Positions 32,018-41,691 of a stretch of DNA of 64,000 nucleotides are shown here, one piece after another. The DNA comes from Sporolactobacillus shoreicorticis. GTDB lineage: Bacteria; Bacillota; Bacilli; Bacillales; Sporolactobacillaceae. The position numbers were made by a program, and so were the translations under genes. Each line of letters starts with the position of its first letter. Position 1 is the first letter of the stretch. The stretch is taken from NCBI RefSeq assembly GCF_024125445.1, contig NZ_JAMXWM010000007.1, positions 1 through 64,000 on the forward strand, written 5' to 3'. The notes below the pieces were generated by a model. It made no database searches. It saw nothing but the letters and a program-made list of their open reading frames with translations, and had not been told where the DNA came from.

Positions 32018-33922
32018 ATGAAAATCACAGACTTAATGATCGAACGCGCAATGGTCTTGGATATGCAAGCCACGACTAAAGAAGGCGCGATTGATGAATT
32101 AATCGCTAGTTTAGAGCGGAACGGAAGAATTAATGATCCGAAGTTATTTAAAGAAATGATTTTAAAACGTGAAACACAATCAAGCACGGGGATCGGTGAC
32201 GGAATTGCCATGCCGCATGCAAAAACTAAGGCTGTTAACGAAGCAACGGTTGTATTCGGCAGAAGCAAGCAGGGCATTGACTATCAAGCACTAGATGGAC
32301 AGCCTTCTTATTTATTTTTCATGATCGCTGCACCAGAAGGCGCTGCGGATGTCCATCTTCAGACGCTTGCTGCATTGTCACGCTTATTGATTGATCATGA
32401 ATTTGTGGAGCAGGTCAAAAATGCGAATTCGGCCGGTGAAGTCGTGAAACTTTTTAATGACAAACAGGCGGAACATGATGCTGAAGAGGCGAAGGAAAAA
32501 GCAGCAAAATCAGTTCAAACTCCGTCTCCATCCAAAGAGGAAAAATTTGTTGTTGCTGTTACCGCCTGTCCAACAGGAATTGCACATACGTATATGGCAG
32601 AAGATGCATTAAAAAAGAAAGCAAAAGAAATGGGCGTTGCCATACGTGTCGAAACGAATGGTTCTGAAGGTGCGAAACATGTGCTGACAAAGGACGAAAT
32701 CGCACGTGCCGCAGGTGTTATTGTTGCTGCGGATAAGAAAATTGAAATGGCGCGTTTTGACGGGAAAAAGGTGCTTCAGACTCCGGTCAGCGATGGAATT
32801 CGCAAGCCCGAAGAATTAATTAATAAGGCGCTCAATGGACAGGCACCGGTTTATCATGCTGAAGGCGGAGCCACTGAAAACGATGCTCCGGAAGCAAATG
32901 CGTCGATTTGGAGCAGAATTTACAAAGACTTGATGAATGGTATTTCACACATGCTTCCTTTTGTTGTCGGTGGCGGTATTTTGCTTGCTATATCATTCTT
33001 ATTTGAAAGACTTGGTAAAGACAATACCATTTTCCAAATGTTGAGTGCGATCGCAGGCGGCGATACTGGTGCGTTTCACTTCCTAATTGCTATTTTGGCG
33101 GGTTATATTGCGATGAGCATCGGTGATCGTCCTGCGTTGATGCCAGGTATGGTCGGTGGTTTCCTTGCAGCTTCTTCAAACGCCGGATTCCTTGGAGGTC
33201 TGGCAGCCGGCTTTCTTGCAGGTTGGGTAATCATCCTATTGAAGAAAGTATTCAGCGGTCTTCCGCGTACGTTAGACGGTTTAAAACCGATTCTTCTTTA
33301 TCCTGTATTTGGTCTATTGATTACGGGTGGATTAATGTATTATATTCTTGATCCGATTTTTAAATGGGTTAACACGGGATTAATTGGCGCTCTTGATCAC
33401 TTAGGCACTGGAAATGCTGTTGTACTTGGTATAGTACTTGGCGGAATGATGGCTGTTGACATGGGCGGTCCTGTTAACAAAGCCGCATATACATTTGCTA
33501 TTGGTGTTTTCACGAGCAGCGGTAATACAAACGGACTTATGATGGCAGCAGTTATGGCAGGCGGAATGGTACCACCGCTCGCAATTGCCTTGGCAACCTC
33601 GCTCTTTAAACATAAATTTACTGAAGATGAACGAAAAGCAGGTATTACCAACTATATTCTTGGCCTTTCCTTTATTACTGAAGGTGCGATTCCATTTGCA
33701 GCATCTGATCCATTGCGCGTGATTGGTTCAAGTATTATTGGAGCTGCAATTGCCGGCGGTTTAACTCAGTTCTGGAACATTAACATTCCTGCACCACATG
33801 GCGGCATTTTCGTTGTCTTGCTTGGCAATCATGCAATTTTGTTCCTGATTTCAATTATTATCGGTGCTGTCATTTCAGGATTGATCTTGGGATTGTGGAA
33901 AAAGCCTGTAACCGAAAAATAA
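32018..33922 (+). CDS. fruA: PTS fructose transporter, fused EIIABC
   Basis: ATG behind AAAGGAGTTG; 634 residues. EIIA (1-150) has the phosphorylated His near 66 in AMPHAKT. EIIB (about 175-275) has the phospho-Cys near 184 in ACPTGIAHTYMAE. EIIC (about 305-630) contributes eight to ten membrane helices with MNGISHMLPFVVGGG and GDRPALMPGM. It imports fructose as fructose 1-phosphate. 1-phosphofructokinase is needed next, but no fruK lies in this window. A strong terminator follows. Confidence 0.96.
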   Translation: MKITDLMIERAMVLDMQATTKEGAIDELIASLERNGRINDPKLFKEMILKRETQSSTGIGDGIAMPHAKTKAVNEATVVFGRSKQGIDYQALDGQPSYLFFMIAAPEGAADVHLQTLAALSRLLIDHEFVEQVKNANSAGEVVKLFNDKQAEHDAEEAKEKAAKSVQTPSPSKEEKFVVAVTACPTGIAHTYMAEDALKKKAKEMGVAIRVETNGSEGAKHVLTKDEIARAAGVIVAADKKIEMARFDGKKVLQTPVSDGIRKPEELINKALNGQAPVYHAEGGATENDAPEANASIWSRIYKDLMNGISHMLPFVVGGGILLAISFLFERLGKDNTIFQMLSAIAGGDTGAFHFLIAILAGYIAMSIGDRPALMPGMVGGFLAASSNAGFLGGLAAGFLAGWVIILLKKVFSGLPRTLDGLKPILLYPVFGLLITGGLMYYILDPIFKWVNTGLIGALDHLGTGNAVVLGIVLGGMMAVDMGGPVNKAAYTFAIGVFTSSGNTNGLMMAAVMAGGMVPPLAIALATSLFKHKFTEDERKAGITNYILGLSFITEGAIPFAASDPLRVIGSSIIGAAIAGGLTQFWNINIPAPHGGIFVVLLGNHAILFLISIIIGAVISGLILGLWKKPVTEK

Positions 33923-33948
33923 TACGTTAATAAATAGATGCGTTGAAG

Positions 33949-33978
33949 AACGGCCGATCTTGTATCGGTCGTTTTTTG
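33949..33978 (+). terminator. fruA terminator
   Basis: ACGGCCGAT-CTTGT-ATCGGTCGTT followed by TTTT. Confidence 0.88.
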
Positions 33979-34152
33979 GTACTACAAAAAAATAATAGAA
34001 TCAATTTGGCGGACCGGGATCTTCTGTCAAGACGGGACATGTCGTAAATTTGCCAAACAAATGCACATTATTTTAGATATCGTAATAAATATGGGTAGTT
34101 TAACAAATACTGTTTAAGAAAAAATGGAATGATTACCCGGATGTGAGTCGGA

Positions 34153-36348
34153 TTGCTGTTTCTTAAACATAAATTGATACGAATATTTTGCATTGCATTC
34201 GCCTTCTTTACAATACTTTTTTTTCTTATGAGCGTGCTTGGTCCTATATTTATAAATTCCCGGAATTACTATGGAAAACTTGCCTTTTCATCACTTGATT
34301 TGTCTTTTATGCTGTTCTTTTATGCTGCAGTCGTTTTTCTTTTTTTTCTTTCATTTAGTCAGATTGTTACAGGCTGCTCAGAAAGACGTGTAAGAATAAT
34401 CACTGTATTGTTGTTGGGTTGCATTGGGTTATTTGAGTGTTTTGTTTTCATTGCATTTGCAGGTATTCAACCTCCGGAAATTGATGGGGGTCATGTATTC
34501 ATGAAGGCTTTTGATTTGCTCCAAAGAAACGCTTCCATTGGTGAAGATAGTGTTTACTTTCAAATCTACCCTAATAATATTCCGATTGCGCTGTTTCGAT
34601 ATATCCTCTATTGTCTCGTACCCTTTCATTCGAGTCGAGAATTATTCATCGTTGATCATGCGGTCTGTTTAACAGCGCTCAATATAGGTATTTTTTATTC
34701 TTGGAAGGTTGTTTCTCTGCTTCTTGGCCGAAGAATGGGTACAGTATTTCTGCTTCTTGTTTTGTCCTGTGCGCCAATCTTTTTTTACACACTTTACTTT
34801 TACTCAGATACACTGATGATTATGATGCCCCCGCTGCTTCTCTACATTTGGTTGCGTTATGAACAGAGGCGCCGTCCAAAGGACGTAATCCTTTTTTGTT
34901 GTCTTTTAGCTGCCGGCTGCGTTCTGCGTCAAAATCTTATTCTATTTCTCCCTGCCGTTGTTCTGTATTTAGTGCTCAGATCAAAACTGAAAACAGCGTG
35001 CACTATTGGAACGAGCGTAATCATCATATTAATGTTGATGCAGGGGGCAACAAGCAGCTTATCCAGTAAGGTACATATAGATGCCATGCCGCAATACAAA
35101 ATGCCAACCACACACTGGATCATGCTGGGACTGTCTGAACAGGGTCGCTATAATATCCGCGATTTCAAGAAAACCTTTGAACAGCCAACACAGGCACAAA
35201 AAAAAGCAACCAATCTGCGTGAAATTAAGCACAGATTAACAACAAGAACTGTTTGTGGATTGCTTTATCTGTGGCTCTTAAAAGCATTTCGCGTATATGC
35301 GGACGGATCAATGGGCTACTACTGGTATATGGGAAATACTACGGGTCATTCGCTTATGTATAATTATTTTTTCGGCGGTCAGAAACAGCTTGTTTTGTTC
35401 ATGGTTCAGATCTTCCATTGTTTCCATTTTATGTTGCTTTTTGGTTCGGTTATGCGTTTTTTCAGACTTAAAAAAGTGGATGTATGTTTATTAATTCAAA
35501 TCATGCTATTCGGAAATTATCTTTTTTATATTTTTGTTTGGGAAGCGGAGCCGAGATACGCTTTGCTTTTTCTTTTCCCGATGCTGATTGGATCTTGCTA
35601 TGGGCTTAAAGAGTTGGTGATCTTTGTGCAAAAAATACGCATGCATGCATCTTTAACGCTGCCTTGGGTGGATGCACAGCGAGGAGCAAATCTTTTGTTT
35701 GTTGTCTTTCTATGCCTTGCTGTGGCTCATCTGAAGCCAATTACTCAGAATCCGGATGTGCAGTATCACTATTCAGTTAACCAAAGTCAAAAAAAGGGAA
35801 GTATCTATGCACGCATTTCCGAACGGAATGTAGTAAGGCAAACATTTCATGCGGGCCGTAATTTTGACCATATTGCTTTAGGAAAAGCTGCTTCTGGCGG
35901 CAGAGCGAGTTATCAGGCGGCAATCAGTCCTATATATGGCACAGAACCAGAACCAAAAACAAAAAAGATCATTTCAGAGAAGGACTTAGAGAAAGACAGG
36001 CTGTCAGAGATTGTTCTTGATCGTCAATTGCCAGGAAAAAGGGATTATCAATTGACAATCTCTAAAATTTCCGGAAAAAAAGATGCCTTTCTGGATTTAT
36101 CAATCCATGGTAAAGGCTTATTTGAACAGAGAGACTTATATTTAGATGGCGCTTTAATTCAAGATGCTCATACAGTCAAGGGTAAAGATCTTCAATTCCG
36201 TGTCTATAAAAAAGTACAGAAGCCATATCTAAATGTTGGCCTTTACTTCTTCTTGTTGAGCTTTCCTTTAGCTGAGCTTATCATTTTTGCGGATGTATAT
36301 CGAAATCCGGAAGCAAATCCGGCAGATCTTCATCCTGATCCAGTTTAG
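34153..36348 (+). CDS. Large polytopic membrane protein, GT-C glycosyltransferase-like
   Basis: 731 residues from TTG; the ribosome site is weak. About 12 membrane helices cover residues 1-560, then a soluble C-terminal part and a last helix near 700. An early extracytoplasmic loop has PPEIDGGHVF, in the place where GT-C enzymes carry acidic catalytic residues, and VYFQIYPNNIPI and YFYSDTLMIM recall the PMT/ArnT-like fold. It probably transfers a lipid-linked sugar to a surface polymer. No partner glycosyltransferase genes are adjacent. Confidence 0.6.
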   Translation: MLFLKHKLIRIFCIAFAFFTILFFLMSVLGPIFINSRNYYGKLAFSSLDLSFMLFFYAAVVFLFFLSFSQIVTGCSERRVRIITVLLLGCIGLFECFVFIAFAGIQPPEIDGGHVFMKAFDLLQRNASIGEDSVYFQIYPNNIPIALFRYILYCLVPFHSSRELFIVDHAVCLTALNIGIFYSWKVVSLLLGRRMGTVFLLLVLSCAPIFFYTLYFYSDTLMIMMPPLLLYIWLRYEQRRRPKDVILFCCLLAAGCVLRQNLILFLPAVVLYLVLRSKLKTACTIGTSVIIILMLMQGATSSLSSKVHIDAMPQYKMPTTHWIMLGLSEQGRYNIRDFKKTFEQPTQAQKKATNLREIKHRLTTRTVCGLLYLWLLKAFRVYADGSMGYYWYMGNTTGHSLMYNYFFGGQKQLVLFMVQIFHCFHFMLLFGSVMRFFRLKKVDVCLLIQIMLFGNYLFYIFVWEAEPRYALLFLFPMLIGSCYGLKELVIFVQKIRMHASLTLPWVDAQRGANLLFVVFLCLAVAHLKPITQNPDVQYHYSVNQSQKKGSIYARISERNVVRQTFHAGRNFDHIALGKAASGGRASYQAAISPIYGTEPEPKTKKIISEKDLEKDRLSEIVLDRQLPGKRDYQLTISKISGKKDAFLDLSIHGKGLFEQRDLYLDGALIQDAHTVKGKDLQFRVYKKVQKPYLNVGLYFFLLSFPLAELIIFADVYRNPEANPADLHPDPV

Positions 36349-36688
36349 TGATTCATAAATCAGATTAAAAATCGACGTATCAATTTTTTGGTGATGAAAT
36401 CTCATCCAAAACGAGAGACGCAGGATAAGTGGTTAGAGAGAAACTGAACGTCTAATCTCCTCTATATGAGAAAAATAAAGCTGCAGAAGAAGCAGGATCA
36501 GACTGACAAAAGAATCCCTCCCCAAGTATGTAACACGAAAATCGTAGCAGATTGCTTTTTTGTTGTGAATTATTTTGCCTGAACTTAAGAAATAAATGAT
36601 TATAGAAACAATTGATTTGGAGATGGAACGTGTATAGGTTAAACTTAGAATGGTGTGAATTAAATAATTGATAAAATAGGTGATTGAA
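36349..36688 (+). other. Intergenic region upstream of gnd
   Basis: No gene, RNA or clear terminator is visible. GTATAGGTTAAAC near 36632 is a possible promoter -10. Confidence 0.3.
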
Positions 36689-37588
36689 TTGCAAATCGGC
36701 TTAATTGGTTTAGGGAAGATGGGCTACAATTTGGCAATGAATATGTCTGAGCACAGTTTTGAAGTAAAAGCATATGACTTGTCAAAAGAAGCGGTCAAAA
36801 AAGCAAAGGAATCGAAAGGAATTGACGGATTTACTTCTCTTGGTGCGCTTGTCGGTTCCTTAGAGAAACCACGCGTGTTTTGGATGATGGTTCCTGCAGG
36901 CGATCCGACAGAGCAGACACTTTTAAATCTGTTGCCGCAGCTTGATTCGGGAGATATCGTTCTTGATGGAGGCAATTCTCGATATACAGATTCTGTTCGG
37001 CGCTATGAGTTGTGCAAGAAAAAAGGTGTGTCCTTTATGGATGTCGGCACATCGGGCGGTATGAGCGGTGCTCGAAATGGGGCCTGTGTGATGGTTGGAG
37101 GCGATCAACGCTCATTTAGCTATCTCGAACCGCTTTTTAAAGCAATATCCGTTGAGGACGGGTATCTTTACACAGGAAAAGCAGGGAGCGGTCACTTCCT
37201 GAAAATGGTTCATAACGGCGTGGAATACGGAATGATGCAATCGCTTGCTGAAGGTTTTGAAGTCCTTCAAAAAAGTGAGTTTGATTATGATAATCAAGCC
37301 GTCGCGAAGGTATGGAATCATGGATCAGTTATTCGTAGCTGGTTGGTTGAACTGCTCGAAGATGCCTTTTCAAAGGATGGAAATCTTGAAAAATTGAGCG
37401 GCGTCATGGCGTCATCGGGCGAAGGTAAATGGACTTTGGAAACTGCACTGGACATGCAGGTGCCAACGCCGGTTATTGCGCTTTCTTTGATGATGCGTTA
37501 TCGTTCGCTTGAGAGTGATACGTTCTCCGGAAAAGTAGTAGCTGCGCTGCGCAATCAATTTGGCGGTCACGCAGTAGTTAAGAACTGA
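36689..37588 (+). CDS. gnd: 6-phosphogluconate dehydrogenase, short (GndA/YqeC) form
   Basis: TTG start six bases after AGGTGA gives 299 residues, the short form; the classical enzyme is about 470. The NAD(P) site is IGLIGLGKMGYNLA, then VMVGGDQR-type and VPAGDPTEQ loops. The substrate site is DGGNSRYTDS, DVGTSGGMSG, and the catalytic Lys region GSGHFLKMVHNGVEYGMM. It decarboxylates 6-phosphogluconate to ribulose 5-phosphate. With zwf at 57.5 kb it supplies an oxidative pentose phosphate route; the two genes are not in an operon. Confidence 0.92.
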   Translation: MQIGLIGLGKMGYNLAMNMSEHSFEVKAYDLSKEAVKKAKESKGIDGFTSLGALVGSLEKPRVFWMMVPAGDPTEQTLLNLLPQLDSGDIVLDGGNSRYTDSVRRYELCKKKGVSFMDVGTSGGMSGARNGACVMVGGDQRSFSYLEPLFKAISVEDGYLYTGKAGSGHFLKMVHNGVEYGMMQSLAEGFEVLQKSEFDYDNQAVAKVWNHGSVIRSWLVELLEDAFSKDGNLEKLSGVMASSGEGKWTLETALDMQVPTPVIALSLMMRYRSLESDTFSGKVVAALRNQFGGHAVVKN

Positions 37589-37605
37589 AATGCAGTGTAT
37601 TAAAA

Positions 37606-37710
37606 CTTGTAGCGAGAAGACTTAACTGCGGTGGCCATGAAGGCCAAGGTCCGGTGAGCAGCAGGACGGTATACTACTTGTCCATGCAGGGGTGGCTTCA
37701 ACGTTGCTTC
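37606..37710. other. GC-rich region with nested hairpins
   Basis: After gnd: GAAG...CTTC outer arms enclosing GGCC-ATGAA-GGCC and GTCC-(11)-GGAC hairpins, richer in GC than its surroundings. It may be a structured RNA or a gene relic. I match it to no known family. Confidence 0.25.
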
Positions 37711-37770
37711 GAGATTTCTTTATTTGCCGAGCCACTCACACATTTCCTTAAATTTTTTATACTTAATCAT

Positions 37771-37812
37771 AAAAAAAGCGTTCACCCACTAAAGGGCTGA
37801 ACGCCTTTTTTT
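37771..37812. terminator. Bidirectional terminator between gnd and pox2
   Basis: AAAAAAAGCGTTCACCC...GGGCTGAACGCCTTTTTTT, usable on both strands. It ends the minus-strand oxidase gene. Confidence 0.9.
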
Positions 37813-37816
37813 CAGT

Positions 37817-39550
37817 TCAAAAGAGCCGGCGTACAAGTTCTTTAACTGGAGGGACGGGATCTTCTAATTTGTGTGTTTCAATTAATGATTTCGCCGTGAA
37901 AGCTGCATATCCTTGCATTTCGGCAGAAATGATTTTTCCTGGTAACGGTGCGTCATTTTGATCGACGAGTATGTCTAGAAGTACGGGAACCTGTGCCGTG
38001 CGTGCTTCCTGAAATGCAGGATGGAGTTGGTCAAAGGTTTCGACACGCATGCCTTTGCCTCCACATGCCTGGGCAACTTGTGCAAAGTTAATGTCCTGCA
38101 TGTCGATCCCATAATTAAGTTCTCCGGCTGATTGTTGTTCATATTTTATAAAACCAAGTTGCCGGTTATTGAGAATAACAACGATAATTGGCCATTTATA
38201 CTGAACGGCCGTTGCGAAATCCTGCATCACCATTGCAAAACCGCCGTCCCCACAAATGGCGATCGCCTGTCGATCAGGATATGCATGCTTCGCCGCCATT
38301 GCTCCCGGGACGCCGCACCCCATCATACCCAGCCAAGATGAAACAATAAAATCTTGATTTTTATTTAGGTTCAAATAGCGTGGCGCCCATATAGTCGCTG
38401 TGCCGACATCGACGGAGAAGATCGCGTCATCCTCGGCAATACCTTCAATGGCTGACATGACTGCTTCGGGAGCGATTGGCGATTGGGTTTTCTTTTTATC
38501 TTCTTCAATCCATTTTCGCCATTTGCTCATATTTTCCTGACAATGTTTAAGAAAAGGGCGATCAGAAACAGGGATCAAATGTTCGGTCAAGTGGTTAAGT
38601 GCGTCTGCTGCGTCTCCTAGAATGCCGACATTTACCGCATATCGCTTTCCAAGATGTATTGGATCAATATCAATCTGAACACATTTCGCGTGATCAGGAA
38701 GATAATTCTGATACGGGTAATCTGTGCCAATCAAAAGTAACAAATCTGCTGATTTCATTGCCTCATAAGCTGGTTTAGTGCCTAATCGGCCGATATTTCC
38801 AAGAAAATTAGGATGAAGGTCCGGGAAGCCCCCTTTTCCGCGAAGTGAAATGGCAACAGGAGCTGAAATACGTTCGGCCAAATCAACTAATTCAGCGCTT
38901 GCGTATTTTGCGCCTACACCGGCGAGAATGACTGGATTTTTACTTTTATTAATGAGGGTAACTGCCTGACTAAGGTCGTCACTATTTAATCCGGGTTTTT
39001 TCTCCTCGAAAATTGTGGACAGCTGCATTTCATCATCAGGGATTTCACCCAAAACAAGATCGTCCGGAATCATCACGACAGAAACGCCGCGCTGTTGGTA
39101 AGCACTGCGGATGGCTTGATTAATCACGATTGGTAATGTTTCGCTGCTTGCGACAACTTTATTGTAAACCGCTACATCCTCAAAGAGCTGATGCATATTC
39201 ATTTCTTGAAAATAGTCGGTTCCTGTTAATGTTGTAACGGTATGACCAACGAGGACCAGCATTGGCACATGATCCAATTTTGCATCATACATACCGCCCA
39301 GGAGATGAATGGCTCCGGGACCGTTAATCGCAAGACAAACACCTATTTTCCCTGTAAGTTTCGCATAAGATGAAGCTGCGAGCGAGGCAACCTCTTCATG
39401 ACGGACAAGATAGAAGTCAATCTCATCTTTATGCTTTCTGAGCGATTCAACAACTCGGTCAATGGAACCGCCAGGCATACCATACACGTGGTCAATTCCC
39501 CATTTTGAAAGGCAGCGCACAAGCGCTTCTCCAGCCTGAATTTTTCCCAT
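37817..39550 (-). CDS. Pyruvate oxidase, ThDP-dependent (paralogue 2)
   Basis: 577 residues; ATG behind GGAGGTTAAG. It is a ThDP/FAD enzyme of the pyruvate oxidase family: N-terminal GIDHVYGMPGGSID, the catalytic Glu in VRHEEVASLAA, LLGGMYDAKLDHVPML, and the ThDP motif CGDGGFAMVMQ ending in NNRQLGFIKYEQQ. It likely converts pyruvate, phosphate and oxygen to acetyl phosphate, CO2 and hydrogen peroxide. The neighbour at 39722-41452 is a close paralogue. Acetolactate synthase is less likely because of the GGSID and FIKYEQQ patterns. Confidence 0.88.
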   Translation of the reverse strand: MGKIQAGEALVRCLSKWGIDHVYGMPGGSIDRVVESLRKHKDEIDFYLVRHEEVASLAASSYAKLTGKIGVCLAINGPGAIHLLGGMYDAKLDHVPMLVLVGHTVTTLTGTDYFQEMNMHQLFEDVAVYNKVVASSETLPIVINQAIRSAYQQRGVSVVMIPDDLVLGEIPDDEMQLSTIFEEKKPGLNSDDLSQAVTLINKSKNPVILAGVGAKYASAELVDLAERISAPVAISLRGKGGFPDLHPNFLGNIGRLGTKPAYEAMKSADLLLLIGTDYPYQNYLPDHAKCVQIDIDPIHLGKRYAVNVGILGDAADALNHLTEHLIPVSDRPFLKHCQENMSKWRKWIEEDKKKTQSPIAPEAVMSAIEGIAEDDAIFSVDVGTATIWAPRYLNLNKNQDFIVSSWLGMMGCGVPGAMAAKHAYPDRQAIAICGDGGFAMVMQDFATAVQYKWPIIVVILNNRQLGFIKYEQQSAGELNYGIDMQDINFAQVAQACGGKGMRVETFDQLHPAFQEARTAQVPVLLDILVDQNDAPLPGKIISAEMQGYAAFTAKSLIETHKLEDPVPPVKELVRRLF

Positions 39551-39670
39551 AGCTTAACCTCCGATATTAGATTAGTGACGTTTTCTTTATTAGGTTTTGC
39601 CCATTCGGTTATTTTATGAGTAAGATTATAAAGAATTAAATGGAAAATAGGGTTGTGTTTTAAAACAAAA

Positions 39671-39706
39671 AAACGCTCACTTGGGATAAACCCAAAGAGC
39701 GTTTTG
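39671..39706 (-). terminator. Terminator of pyruvate oxidase paralogue 1
   Basis: On the minus strand: AACGCTC-TTTGGG...CCCAAG-GAGCGTT followed by TTTTTTG. It separates the two oxidase genes, so each is transcribed on its own. Confidence 0.85.
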
Positions 39707-39721
39707 AATGAGAAATGAAAT

Positions 39722-41452
39722 TTATAAAAATCTACGCACGACTGTTTTCATTGGAGGCATCTTTTCCAATTTGTGATTTTCAGCAATCGACTTGGCAGTG
39801 AAACGAGCATAACCTTTTGCTTCGTCCATAACAATTTTTCCTGGGAGCGGAGCAGCGTCGACATCGACGACTACATCTAATATGACCGGAACATTGGAAG
39901 CTTTTGCCTGTTCAAGAGCAGGTTGCAGGTCGTCGTATTTTTCAACACGGAAGCCCTTGCCACCGCATGCTTCAGCAAATTTAGCATAGTCAATATCTCC
40001 GAAGTCGACAGCATATTTTAGCTGACCGGCAGATTGTTGTTCATATTTAATAAATGCCAGTTGTTTGTTATTGAGGATAACAACGATAATTGGCAGCTTG
40101 TAGTGGACAGCAGTGACAAAGTCCTGCATAACCATAGCAAATGCACCATCTCCGCTAATCGCAATAGCCTGGCGATCTGGAAATGCCTGCTTGGCCGCAA
40201 TTGCGCCTGGAAGACCGCACCCCATCGTTCCCAACCAAGCTGATACAATGAAATCCTGTTTTTCGGAAACCTTGAGATAACGGGTCGACCAAACAGTTGA
40301 CGTACCGACATCAACCGAATAAATGGTGTCGTCTTCTGAAATCGATTCGATTGCTGACATAAGCGCTTCAGGAGCAATAGGTGTTTGTTTCTTCTCCTGA
40401 TCTTCATCCATCCACTTCCACCATGTAGCCATCTTGCTTTGGCAGGTCTTCAAGAACGGACGTTCATTAACAGGCGTAACATGATCATTTAAATAAGCGA
40501 TCGCTTCAGCAGCATCACCAACAACTCCGACAGTTACAGAATAGCGTTTGCCAATCTTAATTGGATCGATATCAATTTGAACGCATTTTGCACCTTCCGG
40601 CAGATAAGCTGCGTATGGATAATCGGTACCAATCATGATCAGCAGATCCGAGTTCTTCATTGCTTCATAAGCAGGTTTGGTACCGATTTTACCGATATTT
40701 CCAATGAAATTCGGGTGATCATCAGAAATAGCGCCTTTGCCTGGTAGGGTTACAGCGACAGGAGCTGAAATGCGTTCGGAAAACGCCCTTAATTCCTTCT
40801 TAGCGTTTTTTGCACCGACTCCTGCTAAAATAACCGGATTACTTGCGCTATTGATCAATGCTACCGCATTATTTAAATCATTCTGAACAAGACCAGGTAC
40901 TTTCTTTTCAAAAACAGTGGAGAGTTGTGGGGCGTTGTCTGAAATTTCTCCCATTGCAATGTCGTCCGGAATTGAAAGTACGGCCACACCGCGTTCTTGA
41001 TAAGCGGTACGAATGGCTTGATTAACGACAACCGGGAAACTTTCCGCACTGGTAATTTTCTTGTTATATACAGCGACATCCTTAAACAGTTCAACCGTAT
41101 CAACCTCTTGAAAATAATCGGTACCGGTTAAACGTGCAGGAATATGCCCAACCAATACAAGCATCGGCACATGATCCATTTTTGCATCATACATGCCATT
41201 CAACAGATGGATGGCACCAGGACCGCCGATGGCAAGAGAAACACCGATTTTTCCGGTGAGTTTAGAATATGCCGCAGCTGCCAACGACGCAACTTCCTCG
41301 TGTCGTACGGTGTAAAATTTGATTTTGCTTTCTTCTTTACGTAATGCTTCAACCATTGAGTCGATTGAATCGCCTGGGATTCCATAAATATGATCGATAC
41401 CCCAGTTTTCCAGTAGCTTCACTACTGCCTCACTAGCTTTTACTTTTCCCAT
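39722..41452 (-). CDS. Pyruvate oxidase, ThDP-dependent (paralogue 1)
   Basis: ATG behind GAGGAGGAACC; 576 residues. An in-frame ATG 66 bases earlier lacks a ribosome site. Motifs match its neighbour: GIDHIYGIPGDSID, VRHEEVASLAAAAY, GTDYPYAAYLP, and the ThDP motif SGDGAFAMVMQDFV, then NNKQLAFIKYEQQSAGQLKY. Identity with the second copy is high across the whole length, so a tandem duplication is clear. The product is acetyl phosphate and hydrogen peroxide if oxygen is present. Confidence 0.9.
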   Translation of the reverse strand: MGKVKASEAVVKLLENWGIDHIYGIPGDSIDSMVEALRKEESKIKFYTVRHEEVASLAAAAYSKLTGKIGVSLAIGGPGAIHLLNGMYDAKMDHVPMLVLVGHIPARLTGTDYFQEVDTVELFKDVAVYNKKITSAESFPVVVNQAIRTAYQERGVAVLSIPDDIAMGEISDNAPQLSTVFEKKVPGLVQNDLNNAVALINSASNPVILAGVGAKNAKKELRAFSERISAPVAVTLPGKGAISDDHPNFIGNIGKIGTKPAYEAMKNSDLLIMIGTDYPYAAYLPEGAKCVQIDIDPIKIGKRYSVTVGVVGDAAEAIAYLNDHVTPVNERPFLKTCQSKMATWWKWMDEDQEKKQTPIAPEALMSAIESISEDDTIYSVDVGTSTVWSTRYLKVSEKQDFIVSAWLGTMGCGLPGAIAAKQAFPDRQAIAISGDGAFAMVMQDFVTAVHYKLPIIVVILNNKQLAFIKYEQQSAGQLKYAVDFGDIDYAKFAEACGGKGFRVEKYDDLQPALEQAKASNVPVILDVVVDVDAAPLPGKIVMDEAKGYARFTAKSIAENHKLEKMPPMKTVVRRFL

Positions 41453-41691
41453 AATGGGTTCCTCCTCAGAATCAAACTGTTTTCTTTTTCTTAAAAAATA
41501 ATGGGCATCATTTTTCAAGAATTCTATTTATATAATTGTGACAACAAATTGAACCTTATGTGTATATTTTATGACTTTTGATAAAAAATGCAAATTGATT
41601 TGCTCAATTTACTGTAAATAATTTTTCGGACTGTATTTTTTTAACGATTTACTATGCCTATAATAGGTGGGAGTGAAAGGAGAAGATCGTT

